Part shown: positions 5,890-12,281 of the stretch, piece after piece
Numbering within the stretch: the stretch's first letter is position 1
How the letters are laid out: the number at the start of each line of letters is the position of its first letter
Source: Actinomycetes bacterium
GTDB taxonomy: Bacteria; Actinomycetota; Acidimicrobiia; Acidimicrobiales; Palsa-688
DNA length: 14,620 bases
Assembly: GCA_021808425.1 (NCBI GenBank)
Contig: JAKBBS010000078.1
Span: 1-14,620 of the forward strand
Direction of reading: 5' to 3'
The notes under the pieces: generated by a model
Told to the model about the DNA's origin: nothing
Seen by the model: only the letters and a program-made list of their open reading frames with translations
Database searches by the model: none
Made by a program: the position numbers and the translations under genes

Positions 5890-6858
5890 ATGAACTTCAC
5901 ACACTTGGGTCGAACCGGCCTGCGAGTAAGTCGGATATGCCTAGGGACGATGAACTTCGGACCCGAGACCGACGAAGAGCAATCGTTCGCGATCATGGAC
6001 CGAGCGCACGAAGTCGGAGTCAACTTCTTCGATACTGCGAACGTGTACGGTCGCTCGAAGGGTCGCGGCGCGACCGAAGAGATCGTCGGACGCTGGTTTG
6101 GCCAGGGCGGCGGCCGTCGCGAGCGGACGGTTCTCGCGACCAAACTGTACGGCGAGACGGGCGACTGGCCGAACGAGGGAAGGCTGTCTGCACTCAACAT
6201 CCGAAAGGCCTGCGACGCTTCGCTGCGCCGACTGCAGACCGACTACATCGATCTCTACCAGATGCACCATATTGATCGGCGCACCCCATGGGAGGAGATA
6301 TGGGAAGCCATGGCCGTGCTTCGCAGCCAAGGCAAAGTCATCTACGTCGGCTCATCCAACTTCGCCGGATGGCACATAGCCAAAGCTCAAGGTGTGGCTC
6401 GCGAACGCAACTTCATGGGGCTCGTCAGCGAGCAGTCCCTCTACAACCTGCTCGCCCGCGACATCGAACTAGAGGTGCTGCCTGCCGCAGCCGATTTCGG
6501 ACTTGGTCTTATCCCGTGGTCACCGCTGCAAGGCGGCCTGCTCGGCGGGGTAGTCAAAAAGCAGCGCGAGGGAAGCCGGCGCAACCAGCGCTGGGCGGAC
6601 GCTTCCGACGCGTTGCGAGCGCAATTGGAGGCATACGAGGACCTATGCGAGTCCCTCGGCGAGGAGCCGTCCACAGTGGCTTTGGCTTGGCTTCTGAGCA
6701 GGCCGGGCGTCACAGCGCCGATAGTCGGCCCCCGCACGATGGAGCACTTCGAAGGTGCATTGCGCTGCCTGGAAGTCACCCTCGACGAACAAACGCTCAA
6801 GGCGCTCGACGCGATCTTCCCAGGACACCGCCCCGCTCCCGAGGACTACGCCTGGTAG
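5890..6858 (+). CDS. Aldo/keto reductase
   Basis: A 322-residue single-domain NADPH-dependent oxidoreductase of the (beta/alpha)8 barrel family, full length for the subgroup close to YhdN/YajO-type proteins. The catalytic tetrad is visible: Asp48 (FFDTANVYG), Tyr53, Lys85 (LATKLYG) and His126 (YQMHHID). The C-terminal cofactor-binding blocks (ALAWLLSRPGVTAPIVGPR) are intact. It should reduce an aldehyde or ketone in the cytoplasm, but the substrate cannot be read from sequence. The frame is open from an ATG at 5851, but I prefer 5890 because the family begins MNFTHLGRTGLRVS there and a -10 box sits seven bases upstream. It stands alone, between two gene-poor stretches. Confidence 0.92.
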   Translation: MNFTHLGRTGLRVSRICLGTMNFGPETDEEQSFAIMDRAHEVGVNFFDTANVYGRSKGRGATEEIVGRWFGQGGGRRERTVLATKLYGETGDWPNEGRLSALNIRKACDASLRRLQTDYIDLYQMHHIDRRTPWEEIWEAMAVLRSQGKVIYVGSSNFAGWHIAKAQGVARERNFMGLVSEQSLYNLLARDIELEVLPAAADFGLGLIPWSPLQGGLLGGVVKKQREGSRRNQRWADASDALRAQLEAYEDLCESLGEEPSTVALAWLLSRPGVTAPIVGPRTMEHFEGALRCLEVTLDEQTLKALDAIFPGHRPAPEDYAW

Positions 6859-7047
6859 CGAGGCCTGATTTCACCGGCTACCACGCCACATTGCTACCGC
6901 TTCCACCCTTGTGGGTATCCACCGCGATGTTGAGGTCAATGTCGTAAAGTCAGGCGGTGTTGCTCCACGGCGTAGATGAGCGCTATCGCGCCACCGAACG
7001 CGTGGCTGACGGCGTGCTGTCGCTATTCGAACGCAACGTATCTTCGC

Positions 7048-7227
7048 TCAGCTTGTGAAAGCCCAGAGGCGCAGCGGGCGTGCGTCTGCGAGCACGCGAG
7101 CAGCAGTGCAGCCACCCCATAGCTTACCGTATGGTAAGCGTTCCCAGTCCTCGCTCAATAAACGCGCTTGTTGGTACAAAAGTTTTGTGACTTGAAGATC
7201 CTGCCCATTTCTGACGGTCTTCGGCAT
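7048..7227 (-). CDS. 59-residue orphan ORF, possibly a gene remnant
   Basis: ATG at 7227 opens a 59-codon frame ending TGA at 7048. Its first half (DLQVTKLLYQQARLLSEDWE) reads like a natural amphipathic helix and vaguely recalls the N-terminal helix of SnoaL-like or ring-hydroxylating dioxygenase beta subunits (LYREARLLDE...). The second half (after about residue 30) is not protein-like. No ribosome binding site or promoter is obvious, and the near-palindrome at 7122-7139 lies inside it. It could be the front of a decayed gene or chance. I do not assign a function. Confidence 0.2.
   Translation of the reverse strand: MPKTVRNGQDLQVTKLLYQQARLLSEDWERLPYGKLWGGCTAARVLADARPLRLWAFTS
7122..7139. promoter_or_regulatory. 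GCTTACC-GTAT-GGTAAGC near-palindrome, candidate regulator site
   Basis: Seven-base perfect arms around a 4-base centre make an 18-bp site symmetric at 16 positions. Its size and shape suit a TetR-type dimer. It lies far from any start codon (about 265 bases after the reductase stop and beyond the 3' end of the desaturase), so if it is an operator the gene it served is missing. Confidence 0.3.
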
Positions 7228-7466
7228 CGGCCGTCCGGATACAACCGCAACCCCCCACCCGCCGGGTCACCGGTCCGCAATTCACTGGTCCCACAGCAAT
7301 CGAGTCCTGCTGGCCTCCGGCCAGACTGGCGCTCTTCCGCTTCGCTCCGGGTTGCCGCCAGGGCTACCAGGCAAGCACCTTCCAAATTGTCGAACTGGCA
7401 TTTGAGTGGGCCATACTCAAGACGCAACTCGGTTCGCGCTTCGAAAGCAGAAGCGCCTCCTGCGGG

Positions 7467-8516
7467 TCAGTAACCGTGAGCCATTGAGATGTCCCGACCC
7501 TTGGCGACTGCTTGTAAGTGACGTAGGGCCAGGCGGTAGGAGCCGGCAAGGCTATCTTGTCTATAGGGAAGACCGTGGTCCGAGCAGAAGTCTGAGACTA
7601 TGGTCTGCGCCCGGGCCAGATTCGGTCGAGGCATGGTCGGGAAGAGGTGGTGCTCGATCTGGTAGTTGAGGCCGCCCATGGCGAAGCAGACAAGCCGACC
7701 GCCCCTGACGTTGCGCGCCGTGATCACCTGGCGGCGCATGAAGCTCATTTCGATATCACGGTCGAGGATCGGCATTCCCTTGTGGTTAGGGGCGAAGGTG
7801 CATCCCAGGTATAGACCGAAGATTCCCTGCTGCACGCCAATGAATGCTAAGGCACGGCCAGGAGACAGTACCCAAAACACGGCGCCCAGGTATACCACTG
7901 CGTGTCCGACTAGAAGCACCCCTTCCAATGCGGCTGACCGATTACGACGCCGGACCAGCGCATCGACGCTCGTTATATGCAGGCCAGCCCCCTCCAAAAG
8001 AAGAAGAGGGAAGAACAGCCACGCCTGCCAGCGGGCGAGCAGCCGAATTTTACCTCGAGAGCCGTCGACCGAGGGAGCAGCGGCCATGTCCGGCGTGAAC
8101 GCAAAGGCGACAACCCCTGCCCCGATGTCAGGATCTCGATCGATCTGGTTGGGATGCGCGTGGTGGGCGTTGTGCTTTGGCACCCACCAATCGAAACTGA
8201 GCCCGGTCAAGGCATCGGCGACGAACAGCCCGACCAGGCGGTTGATCCGGTGGGAACTGCTGACCTGCAAATGCCCGGCGTCGTGTGCGAGGAAGACCAC
8301 TTGGGTGAACAGCACCCCCAAAACAGTGGCGACCCCCAGAGCTGCCCACGAGTTCCCGACGGCCACGAAGCTTACCCAGCCAGCAGCGTACGCGGCTACG
8401 GTGAGCACGATCTTGCACCCGTAATAAGACGGCCGACGTTTCATCAGGCCGGCCTCACGGATTCGACCAGCCAAGACGCGGTAGTCCTCGAAGCCTATAT
8501 CTGGGATAGTATGCAC
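7467..8516 (-). CDS. Membrane fatty-acid (acyl-lipid) desaturase
   Basis: A 349-residue integral membrane di-iron desaturase that introduces a double bond into a fatty acyl chain at the membrane. The three histidine boxes are present: HDAGH (residues 78-82), HNAHH (115-119) and QIEHH (286-290). Gln in place of the first His of the last box is typical of the front-end group, but there is no cytochrome b5 domain. Hydrophobic segments near 35-75, 95-110, 165-185 and 195-240 fit four transmembrane helices. I chose GTG 8516 over the upstream TTG 8546 because AAGGAGG (8521-8527) lies just before it. The electron donor (ferredoxin or flavodoxin reductase) is not encoded nearby. It is monocistronic. 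Confidence 0.9.
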   Translation of the reverse strand: MHTIPDIGFEDYRVLAGRIREAGLMKRRPSYYGCKIVLTVAAYAAGWVSFVAVGNSWAALGVATVLGVLFTQVVFLAHDAGHLQVSSSHRINRLVGLFVADALTGLSFDWWVPKHNAHHAHPNQIDRDPDIGAGVVAFAFTPDMAAAPSVDGSRGKIRLLARWQAWLFFPLLLLEGAGLHITSVDALVRRRNRSAALEGVLLVGHAVVYLGAVFWVLSPGRALAFIGVQQGIFGLYLGCTFAPNHKGMPILDRDIEMSFMRRQVITARNVRGGRLVCFAMGGLNYQIEHHLFPTMPRPNLARAQTIVSDFCSDHGLPYRQDSLAGSYRLALRHLQAVAKGRDISMAHGY

Positions 8517-8520
8517 CGAT

Positions 8521-8527
8521 CCTCCTT
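8521..8527 (-). promoter_or_regulatory. Strong ribosome binding site deciding the desaturase start
   Basis: AAGGAGG on the minus strand lies 4 bases before the GTG at 8516. It falls inside the longer frame that would begin at TTG 8546, so it supports the shorter protein. Confidence 0.7.
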
Positions 8528-8775
8528 GGCGAACTGTGTGCCTCAACGTTCGCCAGGGTCGGGGCGCTTCGAGGGGCGAAACCGCCTCCCGCAGCGATCA
8601 TCACCATAGACCGAGGCGCGGTTGCGCTGGCATCGCGGTCCGAAGCGGCGGACCCGGCATCAAAGATGAAATCAGCCTTCCAGCGCCGGCGGCCGCGTCC
8701 CCGAGGTCCCCGTGCGTCCTCGCCGGAGCGAGCCTGCTCCGCCCGCCGCCACCCTGAACGGGGACTTTTACCGAG

Positions 8776-8848
8776 AGCCCGAGAGGAGAATCGAACTCCT
8801 GACCTACGCATTACGAGTGCGTTGCTCTGCCGTCTGAGCTACCCGGGC
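8776..8848 (-). tRNA. tRNA-Thr, anticodon CGT (reads ACG)
   Basis: The minus strand folds as a full cloverleaf. Acceptor arm GCCCGGG/CTCGGGC has seven pairs, one of them G-U. D arm GCTC/GAGC, anticodon stem ACGCA/TGCGT with loop CTCGTAA (anticodon CGT), variable loop AGGTC, and T arm AGGAG/CTCCT with loop TTCGATT complete it. CCA is not encoded and the discriminator base is U. It lies 68 bases downstream of the whiB stop on the same strand, and about 260 bases separate it from the desaturase start. A stem CGGAGC/GCTCCG at 8724-8741 downstream might end the transcript but has no T-tract. Confidence 0.95.
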
Positions 8849-8916
8849 CGAATACCACCTCTTCGTGGCAGCCCATGACTCTAGCAAACCCACCACGGCG
8901 AAACTCTGAGCCGCGC

Positions 8917-9264
8917 TCAGCCCGACACTCCTCGACCGGCCATCCTGCGCCGCAGAAGCCGCCTGACCTGGCGTCGCTCCTCCTCGTCGTATCCGCCCCA
9001 GACCCCGAATTGTTGATTTGTCGCAAGAGCGAAGGCGAGGCAGTGCGCCCTCACGCTGCACCCGCTGCATATCGATTTGGCCCGGTTGGCCTCGGTCCAC
9101 GCGGTCCCCGTCTGGCCGACCGGGAAAAAGAGGTCGGTGCTCATCTCCAGGCACGCCGCTTGTCGTCGCCAGCCCTCGTTCCCACGTTGCGCAGCGACGC
9201 GAAGCATCGATATCGCCTGGACCAGATGCTCGTCGCCCCGTCCACCGATCTTTGACACTGCCAT
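8917..9264 (-). CDS. WhiB-family iron-sulfur transcriptional regulator
   Basis: A 115-residue Wbl protein. The four cluster cysteines are Cys38 (QAACLEMSTDLFFP), Cys66, Cys69 and Cys75 (SICSGCSVRAHC), followed by the GVWGG turn (87-91) and an Arg-rich tail (RRQVRRLLRRR) that suits DNA contact. Wbl proteins bind a 4Fe-4S cluster, sense redox state or nitric oxide, and act with the primary sigma factor. They are a marker of Actinomycetota. The tail lacks the AT-hook RGRPR of WhiB7, and I cannot assign it to a numbered class. ATG 9264 is preceded by AGAGGA (9272-9277) at a good distance. The gene diverges from the MerR-DICT gene across 89 bases that hold an inverted repeat. Confidence 0.93.
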   Translation of the reverse strand: MAVSKIGGRGDEHLVQAISMLRVAAQRGNEGWRRQAACLEMSTDLFFPVGQTGTAWTEANRAKSICSGCSVRAHCLAFALATNQQFGVWGGYDEEERRQVRRLLRRRMAGRGVSG

Positions 9265-9271
9265 CGCGAAT

Positions 9272-9277
9272 TCCTCT
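9272..9277 (-). promoter_or_regulatory. Ribosome binding site of whiB
   Basis: AGAGGA on the minus strand stands 7 bases before the ATG at 9264. It fixes the start and shows that whiB, unlike its divergent neighbour, has an ordinary leader. Confidence 0.55.
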
Positions 9278-9311
9278 CGGACACGACCAGGCTTCCCGAG
9301 TCGCTGCGTAA

Positions 9312-9339
9312 CCTAATCAACCTCGTCAACGTGATTAGG
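9312..9339. promoter_or_regulatory. Inverted repeat between whiB and the MerR-DICT gene, candidate operator
   Basis: CCTAATCA (9312-9319) and TGATTAGG (9332-9339) are perfect 8-bp arms around 12 bases. The repeat ends 1 base before the proposed -10 box of the MerR-DICT gene, so it covers that gene's -35 region and lies upstream of whiB. Autoregulation by the MerR-type protein, perhaps with control of whiB, is an inference from position. Confidence 0.45.
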
Positions 9340-9340
9340 C

Positions 9341-9346
9341 TATCTT
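9341..9346 (+). promoter_or_regulatory. Probable -10 box of the MerR-DICT gene, leaderless layout
   Basis: TATCTT is followed by seven bases (ACTCACT) and then ATG at 9354, which places the transcript start on the start codon. There is no ribosome binding site. It supports the long N-terminus of the protein. Confidence 0.55.
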
Positions 9347-9353
9347 ACTCACT

Positions 9354-10295
9354 ATGACTAGAAGTGATCGTCAGGGTGTGACCGGCGCCACATCACTTGG
9401 AGCACATCGGGTATCGGAGCATGCCCCTGGGCTGATGGGAATTACCGAGATGGCCCGCGAGAGCGGTGTCAGCGTGAGCGACCTGCGCAACTGGGAAGCC
9501 CGCTTTGGCATCCCCAGCCCAAGGAGGTCGCAGAGCGGCAGGCGCCTCTACAGCTCGAGTGACAAGGAGACCGTGCTCCGCGTGCTTGCGCTGCGCGATG
9601 CTGGTCTGTCGCTGACAGGGGCGATCAACCAGACTCTCAAAGCCGGGCCGCTTGGTGGAGGTGGCGACTCCGATGACGTCTCCATATTCGCGACCCTTAG
9701 GCGCAGCAATCACGATCTCTCAGTCCACGTCCTCGACAAGAGGACGCTTCTGGCACTCACGAGGGCGATAGAAGACTGCTGCTTCGCTGCTGCGCAGCGA
9801 CCGATACTTCTCGGTGCATTCCAAGATTACCGCTTCTACAAGTCGTCGCAGTCTCGCTGGCGGGACATGGCCCGCAGCTCCCTTTGTGCGATCACGTTTG
9901 CTACTTCGCTCGCACCGACTTCGCAAAGCACGAACGACGAGGCAGGCGAACCCCTCGTCAACATCTCCATCTCCGCAGGCTCGCCGCTCAGCCGGGAGTG
10001 GGCACTCATTTGCGACGGCGTCGAGCGACCGGCCTGTGTAGTCGGATGGGAGCGACCGGGACAAGAGGCCCGGCCGGATCAGACCCGGGTGTTCGAGACG
10101 ATCTGGTCGGTTGACCCCTCGGTCGTCAGGCAAGCGAGCCGTGTCGCTTGGTCGATAGCCGCTCGACATCAACCCGACGTTCGCGACATCGACGACATCC
10201 TCGCTGAGCGGACAGTGCCCGCCGCGAGGATGGATGCACTTCATGTTTCGGAACTGCTGGGCCGCACGCTAGAGTACGTCGCCGCTGCAGCATAG
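9354..10295 (+). CDS. MerR-type regulator with DICT sensory domain
   Basis: A 313-residue protein. Residues 28-97 are a MerR winged helix (MGITEMARESGVSVSDLRNW, GRRLYSSSDKETVLRVLALRDAGLSL). From about 118 to 270 it matches the DICT domain as I recall it (LTRAIEDCCFA, ILLGAFQDYRFYKSSQSRWRDMAR), a sensory module proposed to accompany light or redox signalling in cyanobacteria and actinobacteria. No B12-binding domain is present, so this is not a CarH/LitR protein. The 27-residue tail before the HTH is unusual, but the promoter layout supports ATG 9354. ATG 9435 is the alternative. The gene diverges from whiB across an inverted repeat and is followed by the EamA transporter after 101 bases. The ligand and targets are unknown. 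Confidence 0.82.
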   Translation: MTRSDRQGVTGATSLGAHRVSEHAPGLMGITEMARESGVSVSDLRNWEARFGIPSPRRSQSGRRLYSSSDKETVLRVLALRDAGLSLTGAINQTLKAGPLGGGGDSDDVSIFATLRRSNHDLSVHVLDKRTLLALTRAIEDCCFAAAQRPILLGAFQDYRFYKSSQSRWRDMARSSLCAITFATSLAPTSQSTNDEAGEPLVNISISAGSPLSREWALICDGVERPACVVGWERPGQEARPDQTRVFETIWSVDPSVVRQASRVAWSIAARHQPDVRDIDDILAERTVPAARMDALHVSELLGRTLEYVAAAA

Positions 10296-10380
10296 TTCCC
10301 ACCACCGAGTTGACTCCCTGTAGGCGCCAAGACCTCGATCTTCTCCCGTCCCTCACAACCAAGACAACGGGGCGGCCGAC

Positions 10381-10386
10381 TACAAT
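10381..10386 (+). promoter_or_regulatory. Probable -10 box of the EamA transporter gene
   Basis: TACAAT, a close match to TATAAT, lies 10 bases before ATG 10397, so the transcript leader would be only a few bases long. It suggests that the transporter has its own promoter and helps reject a TTG start at 10310. Confidence 0.4.
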
Positions 10387-10396
10387 TGGTGCCGAG

Positions 10397-11365
10397 ATGC
10401 GGGATGCGGAAGGCGAGACTTCGGCTGCTCGCTTCGAACCCCCCGTCTCAAGACCAGCCGTCGGCGGAGTGCTGCTCGTCGTCTTGGGAGCTCTCGTGAC
10501 TGGTTCGAGCGCCTCACTGCTTGGGCTAGCAAACGTGTCAGGGCCGACGGCAGCATTTTTTCGCTGCGGCTACGCGCTCGCCCTTCTTGGGCCGCTCGCC
10601 CTTTTCGAGAGGCGTCGTGCGACGGCAAGCCTGGGGTGGCCGGTGATTGCCCGAGCTGCTGGCGGCGGCGTCGCCCTCGCAGGCGACCTCATCGTTTGGG
10701 ACCAGTCGATCAAGCTTCTTGGTGCTGGACTGTCTACGGTCGTCCAAGACACCCAGGTGCTCTTTGTCGCTGCCGCCGGATGGCTGCTATTTCGTGAATC
10801 GATCACCGTTGGAACGTTGGCCCTAGTACCCGTGATTCTGGGCGGTGTCGCACTTATAGCCGGGGCAGGCGGCTCCAGTGGATCAAACCCGACGCTCGGC
10901 ACTGCCCTCGGGATAGTCAGCGCCATTGCCTACGCAGGGTTCATCCTCTCGTTTCGGGCCGGCCGGGACCAAGCTCTTCCAGGGGCCCGGCAGTTGTTCG
11001 TAGTGACCCTCGCCGCGACGGCGCTGTCGGGAGCCGTTGGATCGCTAACCGGCACTCTGGTGTTAACACCGGAGTGGCCGTCCGCTGGGTGGCTGGCGTT
11101 GGCAGCTGTCCTCGTACAGGTGTTCGGATGGTCGGTGTTGAGCCGGGCGATGGCACACCTGTCGACCGTACACCTTTCGATAGGGCTTCTCCTACAGCCT
11201 GTCGCCGCGCTGGCGTTCGCTGCGATAGCGCTCGGCGACTACCCGTCCGCTCTTCAACTAGTCGGCACGGTCGCAGTAATTGGCAGCGTAACAGGCGCTG
11301 TCTACTTCGAAGGTCGGCGCATACCGACTAAACCCCAACTCGGCGCTAGCCCGCCTACGCGTTAG
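10397..11365 (+). CDS. EamA-family (DMT superfamily) membrane transporter
   Basis: A 322-residue protein with about ten hydrophobic segments in two repeats, beginning near residue 22 (GGVLLVVLGALVTGSSASLLG). Typical EamA features are 'TAAFFRCGYALALLGPLALFERRR' in the first repeat and a long helix before RESITVGTL that closes it. The second repeat ends LLQPVAALAFAAIALGDYPS. Members export or import small metabolites such as amino acids and nucleosides, and the substrate here is not readable. The frame extends to a TTG at 10310, but that part is not membrane-like. ATG 10397 follows a TACAAT box. It converges with the DMT gene below, overlapping it by 11 bases (11355-11365). Confidence 0.85.
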   Translation: MRDAEGETSAARFEPPVSRPAVGGVLLVVLGALVTGSSASLLGLANVSGPTAAFFRCGYALALLGPLALFERRRATASLGWPVIARAAGGGVALAGDLIVWDQSIKLLGAGLSTVVQDTQVLFVAAAGWLLFRESITVGTLALVPVILGGVALIAGAGGSSGSNPTLGTALGIVSAIAYAGFILSFRAGRDQALPGARQLFVVTLAATALSGAVGSLTGTLVLTPEWPSAGWLALAAVLVQVFGWSVLSRAMAHLSTVHLSIGLLLQPVAALAFAAIALGDYPSALQLVGTVAVIGSVTGAVYFEGRRIPTKPQLGASPPTR

Positions 11366-12281
11366 GCGGTTGGCCGGCGACAATCGGAGTGTCGCCGGCC
11401 ACCATCGCCTCGTCACGAGCGACTCCGCCGTGGCGAACAGCGGAGCGTCTACTTAGGACAAGGGTCGACGCAAGAACAGCCGCGAGCGAAACCGCCTCCA
11501 AGGCGAGCGCACCCGGCGACACGCGGAAGGTGTCGTCGAATGCCGCCCATCCCAAAAACACGCTCGCCACCGGGTTCACCGTGTTGATGGCGGGGATACT
11601 GGCCGTCATCGGTCCGGCTCGGTACGCAAGCTGGCTTATCCCGACGCTCGACAGGCCTACGACAGCCATCACATAGAGCTGCCAGCTCGAAACCAGCACG
11701 CCGAGGCCCTTCGCGGCGAGGTCGGTGCACACTTTGATCAAAGCAGCGCTGCCAGCCAAGCCGATCCCCGCCGCAACTCCGAGCACCGTTGCGGTGACGG
11801 CTCCCCGACTCTTACGAGCCACGAGCAGGCACACGCTTACGCAGAAGACAGCCACGACAGCGATTGCCGTCGCCGGGAACCAGTCGACGGCCGCAGAGCC
11901 TTGAGTCGTCGGCGTCGACGTGACGAGAAATACGGCCAGTCCGGCGACTAGGAGCCCCGCCCACAACATGTCCGTAAGGCGAATCCTTGGCCCTCCCGCG
12001 AATCGGCTGGCCGGAAGGGTAAAAAGCACGCCGGTGATTAAAAGCGGCTGCACCAGTGACAGAGACCCTTGATGAAGGGCGTAGGCGTGGAAGCCAAGTC
12101 CGACGCCGAGCAGGGCAGTTCCGACGAGCCAAACCGGCGAGCCGACGACTCGACGTAACACCGTGGAAGATCGCGCTGATGAAGGCCCTGCGAAGGTGGC
12201 AGCCCGGTATTGAAGCGCCGTGCCGGCGGCAAATAGGGCTGCTGCAACCAGGGCGGCTCCAACTGCCGCGGCAACGTTCAC
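11355..12281 (-). CDS. NIPA-like DMT-family membrane transporter coupled to a two-component system
   Basis: A 308-residue protein with about nine hydrophobic helices. It starts with a membrane segment (VAAAVGAALVAAALFAAGTALQ, residues 3-24). SLVQPLLITGVLFTLP and INTVNPVASVFLGWAAFDD are hallmarks of the actinobacterial DMT group related to NIPA/EamA carriers. Substrate is unknown. Its GTG start at 12281 overlaps the kinase stop (GTGA, 12278-12281), making it the third gene of a regulator-kinase-transporter operon, so it is probably co-translated with the kinase. The C-terminal hydrophilic tail (about 30 residues, VAGDTPIVAG) is encoded by DNA that also forms a 12-bp hairpin. It is distinct in sequence from the EamA gene it converges with. 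Confidence 0.82.
   Translation of the reverse strand: MNVAAAVGAALVAAALFAAGTALQYRAATFAGPSSARSSTVLRRVVGSPVWLVGTALLGVGLGFHAYALHQGSLSLVQPLLITGVLFTLPASRFAGGPRIRLTDMLWAGLLVAGLAVFLVTSTPTTQGSAAVDWFPATAIAVVAVFCVSVCLLVARKSRGAVTATVLGVAAGIGLAGSAALIKVCTDLAAKGLGVLVSSWQLYVMAVVGLSSVGISQLAYRAGPMTASIPAINTVNPVASVFLGWAAFDDTFRVSPGALALEAVSLAAVLASTLVLSRRSAVRHGGVARDEAMVAGDTPIVAGQPPNA
11371..11401. terminator. 12-bp perfect hairpin at the convergent gene ends, probable terminator
   Basis: TGGCCGGCGACA (11371-11382) and TGTCGCCGGCCA (11390-11401) pair perfectly around ATCGGAG. The stem begins 6 bases after the EamA stop and lies within the last codons of the opposing DMT gene. It could stop EamA transcription and, on the other strand, lie just before the DMT stop. 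No T-tract follows on either strand, as is common in high-GC actinobacteria. Confidence 0.55.

Larger units (their letters stand above)
6859..7466. other. Gene-poor stretch with palindromes and one short orphan ORF
   Basis: These 608 bases hold no long gene. Features seen are a near-palindrome at 7122-7139, an AT-rich palindrome ACAAAA-G-TTTTGT at 7176-7188, a GC hairpin CTGGCC-TCC-GGCCAG at 7310-7324, and a 59-codon minus-strand ORF at 7048-7227. The frames over 7155-7473 encode low-complexity peptides I do not recognise. The stretch may be a remnant of lost genes, but I found nothing that shows which. Confidence 0.55.

Noticed and set aside
7310..7324. CTGGCC-TCC-GGCCAG hairpin as a terminator of the desaturase gene
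   Set aside because: It lies about 140 bases beyond the stop with no T-tract. It is too far and too weak to call.
7467..8546. Desaturase starting at TTG 8546
   Set aside because: A strong ribosome binding site (8521-8527) lies within that extension and points to GTG 8516.
8776..8848. tRNA gene as an integration site of a mobile element
   Set aside because: No integrase gene or repeated tRNA end was seen on either side within the window.
8917..9264. whiB as WhiB7
   Set aside because: The AT-hook (RGRPR) after the GVWGG turn that marks WhiB7 is missing.
9354..10295. MerR gene as a light-sensing CarH/LitR regulator
   Set aside because: No B12-binding domain follows the winged helix. The C-terminal half looks like DICT instead, and no photolyase or carotenoid genes are nearby.
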